From Strigamia acuminata (Eukaryota; Arthropoda; Chilopoda; Geophilomorpha; Linotaeniidae): a stretch of 64,000 nucleotides of DNA. Where the stretch lies: positions 21,354,427-21,418,426 of the forward strand of contig OX442315.1 of assembly GCA_949358305.1 (NCBI GenBank). Reading direction: 5' to 3'. Made by a program: the position numbers and the translations under genes. The notes below the pieces were generated by a model. It did no database searches. It saw nothing but the letters and a program-made list of their open reading frames with translations, and was not told the origin of the DNA. How positions within the stretch are numbered: the stretch's first letter is position 1; each line of letters opens with the position of its first letter. Positions 42,206-51,500 of this stretch are shown here, in pieces.

Positions 42206-42216
42206 CTTCCCCCCAA
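42206..42216 (-). other. Polypurine tract of the LTR element
   Basis: Immediately before the 3' LTR the minus strand reads GGGGGGAAG, preceded by AATT. A purine run at this spot primes plus-strand DNA synthesis in LTR elements. It fixes the orientation of the element, in agreement with the direction of the long reading frame. Confidence 0.75.
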
Positions 42217-42541
42217 TTAAAATCAAACATTTTTAATTTAAAAGGATGGAATATAGTGGGTTCTGATCACAAATTGTTCAAATAATTAAATTATTAACAA
42301 ATTTGATTGTAATAAGATTTACGAATTTTCAAATGGAGGTTAGAACATGGAATAAAATAATTTAGTAGTGAAGAATTAGTTATTTTCTAGGCTAAAACTG
42401 AATTTCAACTAAAATTATTGGTAGTCACTACAGTAGTGCATTAAATAATTCGAATAACAATTTGATTTTCAAGAAAAAGTTATGCAAACGATTAAATACG
42501 TAAAAAACAATGATATTAAAAATTTTAACATAAAAAGTTAT

Positions 42542-44513
42542 TTAGTGGCATTGAATCCAATAAATGATGCCGATTGGTAACTCTGGGGTTAAAGGAGTCG
42601 GCAATCGAGGTAAGCTCATGTCTGTTGTCTTGTCTCGAAGGTTTTCCCTCTCGAGGACAAGTTCAAACGGACGGCCGGTATACGGCCCAAAAATTAAATC
42701 TGTGTTGTCGTGCAACCACTCACTTCTAATTGAGCAAAAGTTGACGTTATCTTCAAACGTTATTTCGTTATTTTCTCGGGGCATTTTCGGCTTTTTTCTA
42801 ACTTTTGTTAGCCGCTGATAATGAATCCACGGCTGCTTTGCCTCGATGTGGCGTTCTGAGCGCTCTTGATCTTCGTACCCGAGATTAACTGAATTTTCTT
42901 GCAGCATCCTCATGTGTGGTTGCAGTCTTGAGTAGGTTTTTCGTAATTGGCGGTAAATTGTCAATTCTTCTTGATCTTCCAACTGTTTTGAGGGAATTGA
43001 ACAAGGTTTCGCCGGTGACGGCGGTTTTATCCGTGATGGACGTCTATTTTTCGAAGACTGTCGAGACAAGGGAGGTGCGAAGACACATGTTCCGCAGTTT
43101 GATCTTGTCGTCGATGCGCCTTGTGCATCATGCACTAGTCGGTTGACCAAGCGATTTTTCCGCTGAAGAAATGTTTTTGGCCTGGCGCCCGAGCTTGCAT
43201 GATCGACAGGGGCTCCGAGAGGAGTCCGTAGGATGGGTCCGCTGGAATTGGGTCTTGACGTTGAAGTCGGCGAGTTGATGGGCACTGCTTGTATTGTCGG
43301 AAATTGTCCTGAAGTCTTTGCTGCCTTTTTGATTGTTTTTACAGCAACACCAGCAGCAGGATTCAATGTTGATGAAGGTTTTGTCTTCTTCTTGACCAAG
43401 GAAACCGGCATTTTATCTGGTTGAACAGAGTCGAGCTCCGTCCGATAGATATCTCCTCGTTCATCCCGTTCATTCTGCAGTTTGACGGATTCGTCCGAAT
43501 GTTTGGACAACGAAGCTGATGGAGACTTCTTTTTTAGCGTTGGCGAAACTGATTGAGCCGCTGCGAGTGCAAGTTTGCGAGCAATTTTCCGTGGCTTCCG
43601 CTTCTTGTGAAGTTGGATGGCCGATTCGGCCAAGTGCTTGTCACTAACAAGTACAAGTTCTTGCTGTATGGTCAGCGAATCTAGGAGAATTGACCTCCAG
43701 TAGTCTAAAAAATTATCTTGGTTACCGGTATTCATCGGTGGTGTCCAGAGACATATTGCGTCTGCGAGGGCAATTCGGTTGCTTGTGGCGGTGCTCCGAG
43801 TTAAAATGCTGCAGAGTCCCGCGACCAATAATTGTTGTAAAGCGGAGAGTTGAATGTCCAAGGCATTGGTTGGCTCCATGTCGCGCAGATGATTAATTAT
43901 ACGCTGCCAATTTTGAATGGTTTTGCTAATTTGAGTCCTTTGATACTCATTCAGGTCTTCCATCAAAATATCTTGTGTGTCACGAGGCAATACTTCAACA
44001 CTGGACTTCGTCACGTCATAATTTTGGTCAAACGATCGGCTTTGAGTCAAAGAAACTGTTTCAAATTTCTCAGCCGGAAATTGAGATTTTGGGGCGCTTG
44101 TTTCTGGATATACAGACGTCATGATGGATTTACTAGCAATAGATACTTCTTGTGCATTCGAATGTGTTAACACTGGGGTCAAATGGGTAATTGGTTTCTC
44201 CAAATCTTCAACTTGCATTAACACTGGGGTTGAATTGATAATTGACTTTTCCCAATTTTCAACTTGCGTTGCCCAATCCATAGCCGTTTGGTCGGCTGTC
44301 TGTGAAAATTCCAAGGGATAATCTTTTTTGATTTTTGCTGCTGTTGGCACGGAATTAATATTTTCCAACAAGGCGATTGATGTTGGAGTGGCGGAGATCG
44401 GCGCATCACTGGTTGAGACATAAATTTCTGTCGGTGGTGATGTGTCAGTCTCTGCGTCCCATCGTTTCTCTGCTTTGCTGAGAGGCTTTTCCTTTGCAAT
44501 TGTCCCAGATGCA
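42542..44513 (-). pseudogene. 3' half of the retroelement's long frame, cut off by insertion
   Basis: The frame stays open from the insertion point at 44513 to the stop at 42542 (about 657 codons), but it has no ATG at its upstream end, as expected for an interior fragment. It is in the same reading phase as the frame at 45104-46909 once the 632-bp insert and one TTAA copy are discounted, for 1243 codons in all. Seen: a helical middle part (QLSALQQLLVAGLCSILTRS), a Lys/Arg-rich stretch (HKKRKPRKIARKLALAAA), a basic Ser/Pro/Arg region that might bind nucleic acid, and a conserved-looking Trp/Tyr-rich C-terminus. No retroviral enzyme domain is visible. 336 bases of untranslated DNA separate the stop from the 3' LTR. 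Confidence 0.6.
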
Positions 44514-45153
44514 TTAACACTAGAACGGCCGGAATTTCGGCCTACCTAGAACGGCCGAAACCGGTTAAAATGACCGGTTGCAATAACGTGAACAGTACGT
44601 GCACCAAATGTGCAAAATACTTTTACAATACGTGCACAATACGTGTAAACAACGTTTTGGCATCAAATTGATTCAATAACACGCAAAATACGCGAAGAAA
44701 ATACCAAAACAAAAATTGATGGTTATTATAAAACCTGATAAAATTAAATTTCCGTTTTTAATTTTATCAGATTTTATAAAAGCCATCAATTTTTGTTTTG
44801 GTATTTTCTTCGCAAGTTTCGCGTGTTACTGAATCAGTTTGATGCCAAAACGTTGTATGCACATATTGTGCACGTTTGGTGCACGTTTGGTGCACGTTTA
44901 GTGCAGTTTGGTGCACGTATTGTTCAGGTGATTTCAACCGGTCATTTTAACCGGTTTCGGCCGTTCTAGGTCAATTCACTTTTTTTTTATTATTTCTTAA
45001 GAAAAATTCAACTTTGGATGATTTATGACATAAAGCATCATAAATCAGCTAAAGTCACAAATTAGCAGCACCGTAAACCCATTGGGTTTATTGCTGCAGC
45101 TGTTTAAACAGCTGTTCCGGTCAAAATGACCGGTCTGGCCGTTCTAGTGTTAA
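44514..45153. mobile_element. Non-autonomous piggyBac-like element nested in the retrotransposon
   Basis: Seen: TTAA at 44514-44517 and again at 45150-45153, bounding a 632-bp insert whose ends are 13-bp inverted repeats CACTAGAACGGCC. TTAA target duplication is the hallmark of piggyBac transposases, and the CACTAGAAC-type ends are typical of piggyBac-like elements. It encodes no transposase, so it is a MITE-type element mobilised in trans. It splits the retroelement's long frame. Further copies of CTAGAACGGCC inside the element, in both orientations, bound a large hairpin (44545-44970). Confidence 0.82.
44545..44970. repeat. 426-bp fold-back hairpin inside the TTAA element
   Basis: The segment starts CCTAGAACGGCCGAAACCGG and ends with the inverted copy CCGGTTTCGGCCGTTCTAGG. 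The two arms of about 200 bases remain largely complementary up to an AT-rich centre near 44745-44760 (GATAAAATTAAA against TTTAATTTTATC). The right arm contains a short tandem array of GTGCACGTTTG units (about 44874-44925). Transcribed from either strand this would fold into a long RNA duplex. The remaining 180 bases of the element lie outside the hairpin. Confidence 0.8.
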
Positions 45154-46909
45154 ACGAACCTTTTGTAAAAAGTTTTTTAGGCTTACATTTAATTTCAGTC
45201 ACATGTTTAGCTAACACTACACTGGTGTTACTAATTGTTGAGCCGGTTTCTTTTTCGGCTTTCACTTTAGCTTTGAGATCGACTTCATTCATCGAGTCAA
45301 CAATGGTAAGTCGAGTATGAGAATGAGAAGTTTTTGTAGAACAATGAGGATTCTGCACGTGATTAATGTTTTTTGCCGGTTTCTCGGCAAATGTAGTTGC
45401 ACTTGATCTCGCGAAAGTTTGTTCTTGGTGTTCAAATGTTTTTTCAATCTCTTCAGTCGTCTTGTAAATTGGGGTCCAATCTGATGGTGAAGATGCACAT
45501 GTTTGAGGACGACTTTGTTGTCCCCCCACCTTAGGTGAACGCGTTGACTGTTCACGGCTGAAAGCGGAATTTTCACGTCTTGATTGATATGGCGGAGAAC
45601 AATCACTACTTTTTTCGCATTCCCTCTTTGGTGGATTAATACATGTTGGTGAACTGTAATGTGATTGAGAGTCATTGAAATTATTTCTTAGATCTGAATT
45701 TTTGCAGAAGTTGCTACAAGTAGGTAATTTCGCACTTTGTTCACAATTTTTTGAGTCTATTATATTCAATAATGCATGGCTATTATTAAATATTTCATCA
45801 CTTGAAGTGTTCCATTTTTTACAGTCAGAAGCTTCCATCGTTGAACTTCTTTTCGTTTGAAATTTTCGTTTGTCATTACTGGACGCACAGAACGAACGAT
45901 TAGTGTCAAATGTTGCAAGATTAGTCACTTTAGGTTTGAACGCCGTGACATCCGGCGGATTCGGTTGTTCAGCCGCAAACTCGGCTGATTGAATCTTCTT
46001 CAAAAGTTCGTCTATCTCTTCCTGAGATTTTCGTATTTCGGCAAATTTTGCCGCCCAATCGGTTTTGTGAAATTGTCTGCATGGTGATGATGGTGTTTCA
46101 CGAATTTCATGTGACTTTTTCCATTTTCGATCCGCATCTAACCATTGTTGTGGTTGTAAGGTGAAGGATTCGTCCTCACGGTGGGATAAATTCTTTGTAC
46201 GCTTCTGTTGCAAGTTAGCTATCTCTTGCAGTTCCAATTCACAGGCTTTAATTCTATTACAAATTTCTTTGTCTAGAGCTTGTTTAGTTTCATCAAGCTC
46301 TCTGCTTGTTCTTTCCAATTCTTCAATTTCGGCATTCTCATTTGCATTTTCCTCGGCCGCACAATGTTTATTTAAAACGAGTTTAGCTTGGGATATATCT
46401 AATCGGTTTCGAGTTAGTCGCATTTCGAAGGCTAATGTCTCTATTTGATAGCCCATTTCCTCGACAAACTGTTCGGTTTCAAACTTGATCATGGCTAGGC
46501 GGATTTCGTCATGCGCGTCCGGATCTACAGGGAGAACTTCGGCAACGAGCGCTTCAAACTCTGGTGACCGCTGAGGAAATTCATATCTTTGTTTTGGAGT
46601 CGAGGTGCGTGGTTGAGTACGATCATTTACTTTGTCAATACTTCTTTTTGTTTCAGCATCCATTTCACGATCCGTTGAAACATTTTTGAATTTTTGCAAT
46701 GAACGTTTTTTCGCATCAAGTGAAATTTCAGCCGACATCTCGGCTTCGGCGATTTCCAATCGAGTTTCGGCTGAGCGTTTAGCCGTTACTACCTTTGGAA
46801 AACTACTGCGCCGAGTTTGGGCACCTTGTGGGCAGGTAAACCCGACTCTTGGACGACTATACGTCCTTCCCTCAATTGGCGAAGGGACTTCATCATGTAA
46901 ATTAGGCAT
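45104..46909 (-). CDS. 5' half of the retroelement's long frame (unrecognised, gag-like position)
   Basis: A frame of 601 codons starts 151 bases after the 5' LTR, where gag normally begins. I do not recognise its family. Seen: a basic, Ser/Arg-rich N-terminus; residues roughly 115-245 strongly helical and charged with coiled-coil character (runs such as IEELERTSRELDETKQALD); then a Ser/Asn/Thr-rich, probably disordered C-terminal half. There is no CCHC knuckle, no DTG/DSG protease motif and no YXDD. The last 14 codons and the stop lie inside the inserted TTAA element, so this product is truncated. Without the insertion the frame continues into the 42542-44513 segment. A coiled-coil structural (gag-like) protein is the best guess. 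Confidence 0.6.
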   Translation of the reverse strand: MPNLHDEVPSPIEGRTYSRPRVGFTCPQGAQTRRSSFPKVVTAKRSAETRLEIAEAEMSAEISLDAKKRSLQKFKNVSTDREMDAETKRSIDKVNDRTQPRTSTPKQRYEFPQRSPEFEALVAEVLPVDPDAHDEIRLAMIKFETEQFVEEMGYQIETLAFEMRLTRNRLDISQAKLVLNKHCAAEENANENAEIEELERTSRELDETKQALDKEICNRIKACELELQEIANLQQKRTKNLSHREDESFTLQPQQWLDADRKWKKSHEIRETPSSPCRQFHKTDWAAKFAEIRKSQEEIDELLKKIQSAEFAAEQPNPPDVTAFKPKVTNLATFDTNRSFCASSNDKRKFQTKRSSTMEASDCKKWNTSSDEIFNNSHALLNIIDSKNCEQSAKLPTCSNFCKNSDLRNNFNDSQSHYSSPTCINPPKRECEKSSDCSPPYQSRRENSAFSREQSTRSPKVGGQQSRPQTCASSPSDWTPIYKTTEEIEKTFEHQEQTFARSSATTFAEKPAKNINHVQNPHCSTKTSHSHTRLTIVDSMNEVDLKAKVKAEKETGSTISNTSVVLAKHVTEIKCKPKKLFTKGSFNTRTARPVILTGTAV

Positions 46910-47040
46910 GATGGCAAGAATGATAGAAAAAGAGAAGAAAGATGATAGGAAAGTTAGAAAAATGGGGAAAAATACTAAATGGGGAAAAACAAGATTTTTT
47001 TAATTTTTTAATCTTACTTTAAATTCTAAAAATTGGGATT

Positions 47041-47058
47041 ATCCCGGCCAGGCCCCCA
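47041..47058 (-). other. Candidate primer binding site (tRNA-Pro-like)
   Basis: Two bases inside the 5' LTR the minus strand reads TGGGGGCCTGGCCGGGAT. It starts with the TGG expected for annealing to a tRNA CCA end. By my recollection of the proline tRNA 3' end it matches in 15 of 18 positions. The position and TGG start are seen; the tRNA assignment is inference. Confidence 0.6.
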
Positions 47059-47060
47059 AG

Positions 47061-48545
47061 TGTTGCGTTCCTGGATGTTCCCAAAATATATGATAATAAT
47101 AATTGCACAGAATATTAATCTAATTCAATGCAAAAGGTCCCGGTATTCAACCTGTGGAAAGCAGTTGAATGCCGTAAAAGGTCTTCTATCGGGTTTGGCA
47201 GTTAAGTTGGTGTCTAGGGGTTTTTTGGCTGTGGTTTTTGTGTCTAGGGGTTTTTTTGGTAGCAAATGCAATAATAACAAGTAATTTAAAAAAGGATAAA
47301 CAGTTTTATTAATGTTAAAATTAAGGAGTAATAGGTTTACATGAAATAAATAAATGATTAAGTGAATATTGCTAAAGTTAAACAAGGAAAGAAGAGAAAG
47401 GCGCGAGAACAATGGAATTGTTCGCGCGCGCGGAAACAATAGGTTGAGAAAATGGCGGCAACGAATCGCCGTGAAAATTGGTGCAAATGCACACAACCGG
47501 GCGCGGAATCGTGAGATTTCGCGATGTGATTCGGCTGTGGAGCCAGAATCGTGGCCAGCTAAATAGCCAGGCCGGGGTGGAGAATACGAGGTGTGAACCC
47601 TCGAGTCGAAACGGGAAATTCTCCGTTGAAAACTCACGAGTCCAACTGGCGTAGTTCGCACTGTCGAATTCGGTTTTCAGGTCCGTTTCTTCTCGGCAAA
47701 TTATCGTCGTCGGCAGGTCGAGCGTCGAGGTTTCGTCGGCTTTCGCGCGTCGTCCCTCGTCAACTCGGCGGCTGGCTGGCGTCGATCTTCAACGTATGTT
47801 GATCGAATTACCGTCGTCGGTGGCTAGCGTCGAGGTTTCGTCGGCTTGGCGCGCGTCGTCCCTCGTCAGCTTGGCGTCTTCCAGGCGTCGGTCTACGATG
47901 GCGTGTGTACGTTTATCTTCGGGCGGCGGCGGAAACAACGGTTGCTCGGTCCGTTGCACGTCGACTTCGTCGTCCGGGAAGGAGTCACTTGATGCGGATG
48001 GGCATCAAGCAAATCAGTTGAATCTTTGCAATATCTCACGGATCACGGACAAAACAGTGTTTTTGGTTTGAACAAAGCTGTGTCGGTGTGAACGGTGTGA
48101 GGAGGAGGCAAAGAGTGAGTAATAAACGAATTTATTACCCAAACTTTGGCCGGAAAATCGGCCGAGTGCGCATGCGTGGCATGCACCTGGCACACTTCGT
48201 GCCTGGCAACTGTGCAAATTAGGAGCTGGCCATAGCAACCCCCCAATTTGGCAGTTAGGTTGCCATGGCAGTCCTAACGGCTTCTGTTTAACAGCCGAAA
48301 GCACTTGGCAATTGCAAATAAAATGAGTATTTTATTTGCACAAGCAAGCAAAAATATGTAATTATTTTAACAAATAATTTATTAAAAACACTAAAATAAA
48401 TTGATTCCTTAAATTACCAATTTCTACTATTTCTAAATAATTAAAGGGACTGTAAAACAATTTATTTAACACATTAAATAGATTAAATTATTAATTTCTT
48501 ATACTCCAAATATTCCAAATAAAAGGAACATTTGAGATCACAACA
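47061..48545 (-). repeat. 5' LTR of the retrotransposon
   Basis: This is the right-hand copy, which is 5' because the element reads leftwards. It matches the other LTR at a constant offset of 6340 bases, and I saw no substitution or gap in a line-by-line comparison. Its ends are AT-rich and its middle (about 47390-48300) is CpG-rich, with a roughly 105-bp imperfect tandem duplication from about 47705. Several open frames of 65-178 codons occur in both LTRs; none resembles a protein family and I regard them as chance. Confidence 0.9.
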
Positions 48546-48549
48546 ACTT

Positions 48550-51500
48550 GCCAAATACACGTGTCTGCTAACCCGAGTGCGCAAAAAGCCCATTGTGAAG
48601 AATGAGAAAAAGAAGAAGAAGTATAGTTGGAGTCGTTGGAGAGAAGAAGGCGATGCGAGATGTCAAAACAAGTACAAAAGAGTTCAATTATGGTCGCAAG
48701 CCCTTGTGATAAGCTCCGCCCGGATAGGCTTCCCGCAGTGCACCTCTCGCAACAAGAGAAAATTGAAAAATAAAAGTCAACTTCGCAAAGCTTTTCTTTA
48801 TACCAGCAACTTAACATTTCCATTCGGTGGCCACCTCACGAGACTCGACCCAAAGAAATGCGACCCTTGCGTAACCTGGAATGAATGAGTCGTCGAGGGG
48901 GAAGGGGAAAAACCAAGGGAGATGACAAATATTTGCTCAGCACTTCTTGCTATCACCTCGTACCAGTCCAAAGAGGCATTACAAGTGACTCGAACGTATA
49001 ATTCCAAATCGAAAGAAAGAAACCTTGCTAGCTTCCAATGCTAAAGAAGACTACTCAATATTTTAACAGATGCTTATCGAGTATTGCTCACCGCGCGCGC
49101 ACAAAGCCAGGCCTCGCTCGTGCGCCGCGCGAATAAATTCCACCAGGGAAAAATGGCGAGATAGCGAAGTTAAACGAAAAAAAAAAATATTCTAGTCAAA
49201 AAAATATTTTTTTCTTCTATACTTTATCTCATTTTAACCAAGCAACGACATACAATGCGCCCAGTTATTCCCAGAAAGAATGTGTATAAAGTTTGAACCA
49301 TAAAAGAGATGAAAAGGATCATCTTGGGATCACTTATCCCTCGGTGCACACTTTGGTCACACGTTGGTCCGAGGGGGTGGGCAAAAGGGGGCGTTGACAT
49401 AATCCCCGGTGGGCATCGCGTTTTGCTACGTGACACTTTTATATATTGACAATACTTGGCCCTTATCACCCGGTCTCAAGTGTGATAACAGTAAAGCCTT
49501 ATATCACTCACATCATCTAAACCCCCACGCATAGACCAAGCATTGAATAAGATAAGGTCAAAGGTTTTCTCTGCCTTTCCTTTATCTTCCTTTTTTGGGT
49601 TTTCCCGATAAATACGATTAAAGATTTATCTAGTTAAGTGTTAATTTTAATTTTTATATGTATACAAGTATAATCGAATTGTTTAGAAACAAGAAAAAAT
49701 TTGTCGCTGCTTTGTTGCCATGGAGACGCCTTTATACATCTGTTTGTCTCTGAGATCTATACGAAGCTTCTACGACTGCAATATAAAAAAATATATGGTA
49801 CAATATGAAGGTGTGCATAAGAATGGAAAAGGAAACAAATGCTTGAGGGGATTTCAGAATTTGGAATGCAATTTTTTTGATTTTTTTTTTATCTTGTTTC
49901 TTTTTTTTTTGAGTTGGTGTTATTGTACCTTGTTTTTCTACCATTTATGATCGATTGATCGAATTAATCTACCAAGGCCATCAGAGGGGGCCCATTGGGC
50001 ACGGGGCCAAACTTGGGTCAAAACACCAAGTACAGTCGCCATGGCAACTGCCAATTCACTTGACTCTGTACAAATGACGTCAAATGAGCATTTCCTGTTT
50101 GTCCACGTGCACTATTGCATTTTTTTGGTTTTCCAATAGAAGTTTTCATTTTTTTTTCTTCTCCTCAATTTTCTCTATCATAAAAATATGTTACTTCCAA
50201 GTTACTTTTGAAAGAAAGAGAAAAAAAAAAGAATTCCAAACCTAAATTCCATTGTCACAAACCTCTTTTGGCACTTTGACAAATCAATATCTTGCACAAA
50301 TTCTATCTTTTCTATTTTCATTTTTCAAATACTGAAATATTAACCGTTCTAAAGTTTAATTAAAAAAGAACCAAAAAAACACAATCATAAATCTTAATTA
50401 ATCGAATTAAAAAAAGAACAAATTCCAACTATATTACATAATAGTCCAATCGCATCCATTAATCACGTCGACATATAAAAACACTATTTTCCACCATGTT
50501 CCTTTTTTTAAGCGACACGAAACACCTCCAAAAAAAAACCAACAACAACAGCAGTTAAAACAAAAAAAGAAACAGAAATAAAAAGATACGGGGCAATTTT
50601 AAAGTTGGAGAAAATATCCATCCAGATGCAAGTGTCGCCAAATCATTTGATACGAGCTCACTTTTCTTGTCTAGTCAGCTTCTAACGACTTGGCTGCAAA
50701 GTTAATGGCCTTCACCTTTTATATTCCTCTCTTAATATCAAGAAGCAAGTGATAAACGACCGCAGCGACGAGCGACTAAAGCACAACTCTCTCTCTCTCT
50801 CTCTAATGGCATCGCAAAAGAAAGTAGAGAAGTGTAGGTCTAACTTAAATCTTCCTACTAAATCGCCCCATTGAATCTTTCACACAAGATGGCTAAAACC
50901 ATTTCAAAACGATTTGCGGCCACCAGCTGGAGTAAAAATAAAAAAGAAACAATACGGTAAACAAAAAACCCAAAAAATAAAAACCCTTTTTCTTATTAAT
51001 TCGCGTGAAAAACCCCAATAAAATCAATGGTCAGAAAATGTCGCAGGTGCCGCACGGACTCCACATAATACCCTCATTATCGATTTGCTATGTGGGCAAC
51101 ACTTGTCTTAATCTTTTACGCCTCGAATGAATATTGAAATGGGAATCGAATCGATTTCCGACATTCGTGACCCTTTTATTCGCCATTATCCATTAAAACT
51201 TCTCAAGAATGGCACCACATTAAAAACAGAGTGCAGAAGAATACTTAGCTGCTAAGTAAATAATTACACGTGTTTAATCGAAATAAAACAGTAGAATTTG
51301 GCAATGCCAACGCTCCAATGAAGATCGAAAAGTATTTTTTTCCCATCAAGATAAGCAAGGATCATTTGTATCAATGACATGTGAATGGTTCTTGAAGGTC
51401 TCGATGGTGTAGTGTGAATCCTCCTTGAGGATTTTTATCCCCATTGTGTTCGAACGAAGGTGTGCCGTGAGGATCAAGCTCTACATTATTAGGCATCGAA

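Larger units (their letters stand above)
40717..48549 (-). mobile_element. Complete pol-less LTR retrotransposon with ACTT target duplication
   Basis: Seen: two direct repeats of 1485 bp (40721-42205 and 47061-48545), beginning TGTTG and ending CAACA and flanked by ACTT on both sides. Orientation is minus. Next to the right-hand (5') LTR is an 18-nt candidate primer binding site at 47041-47058. Next to the left-hand (3') LTR is a G-rich purine tract. Known: this layout defines LTR retrotransposons, and a 4-bp duplication is compatible with Gypsy-like integration. The internal region (42206-47060) carries one long gag-like frame and no recognisable protease, reverse transcriptase, RNase H or integrase. 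It should therefore depend on enzymes from another element, like the TR-GAG/LARD class. The frame is broken by a nested TTAA element. No LTR difference was found by eye, so insertion looks recent. Confidence 0.88.

Noticed and set aside
42542-46909. Retroelement frame as Gypsy or BEL gag-pol
   Set aside because: No protease triad, YXDD, RNase H or integrase HHCC/DDE pattern could be found in either half, and there is no room for them elsewhere in the internal region.
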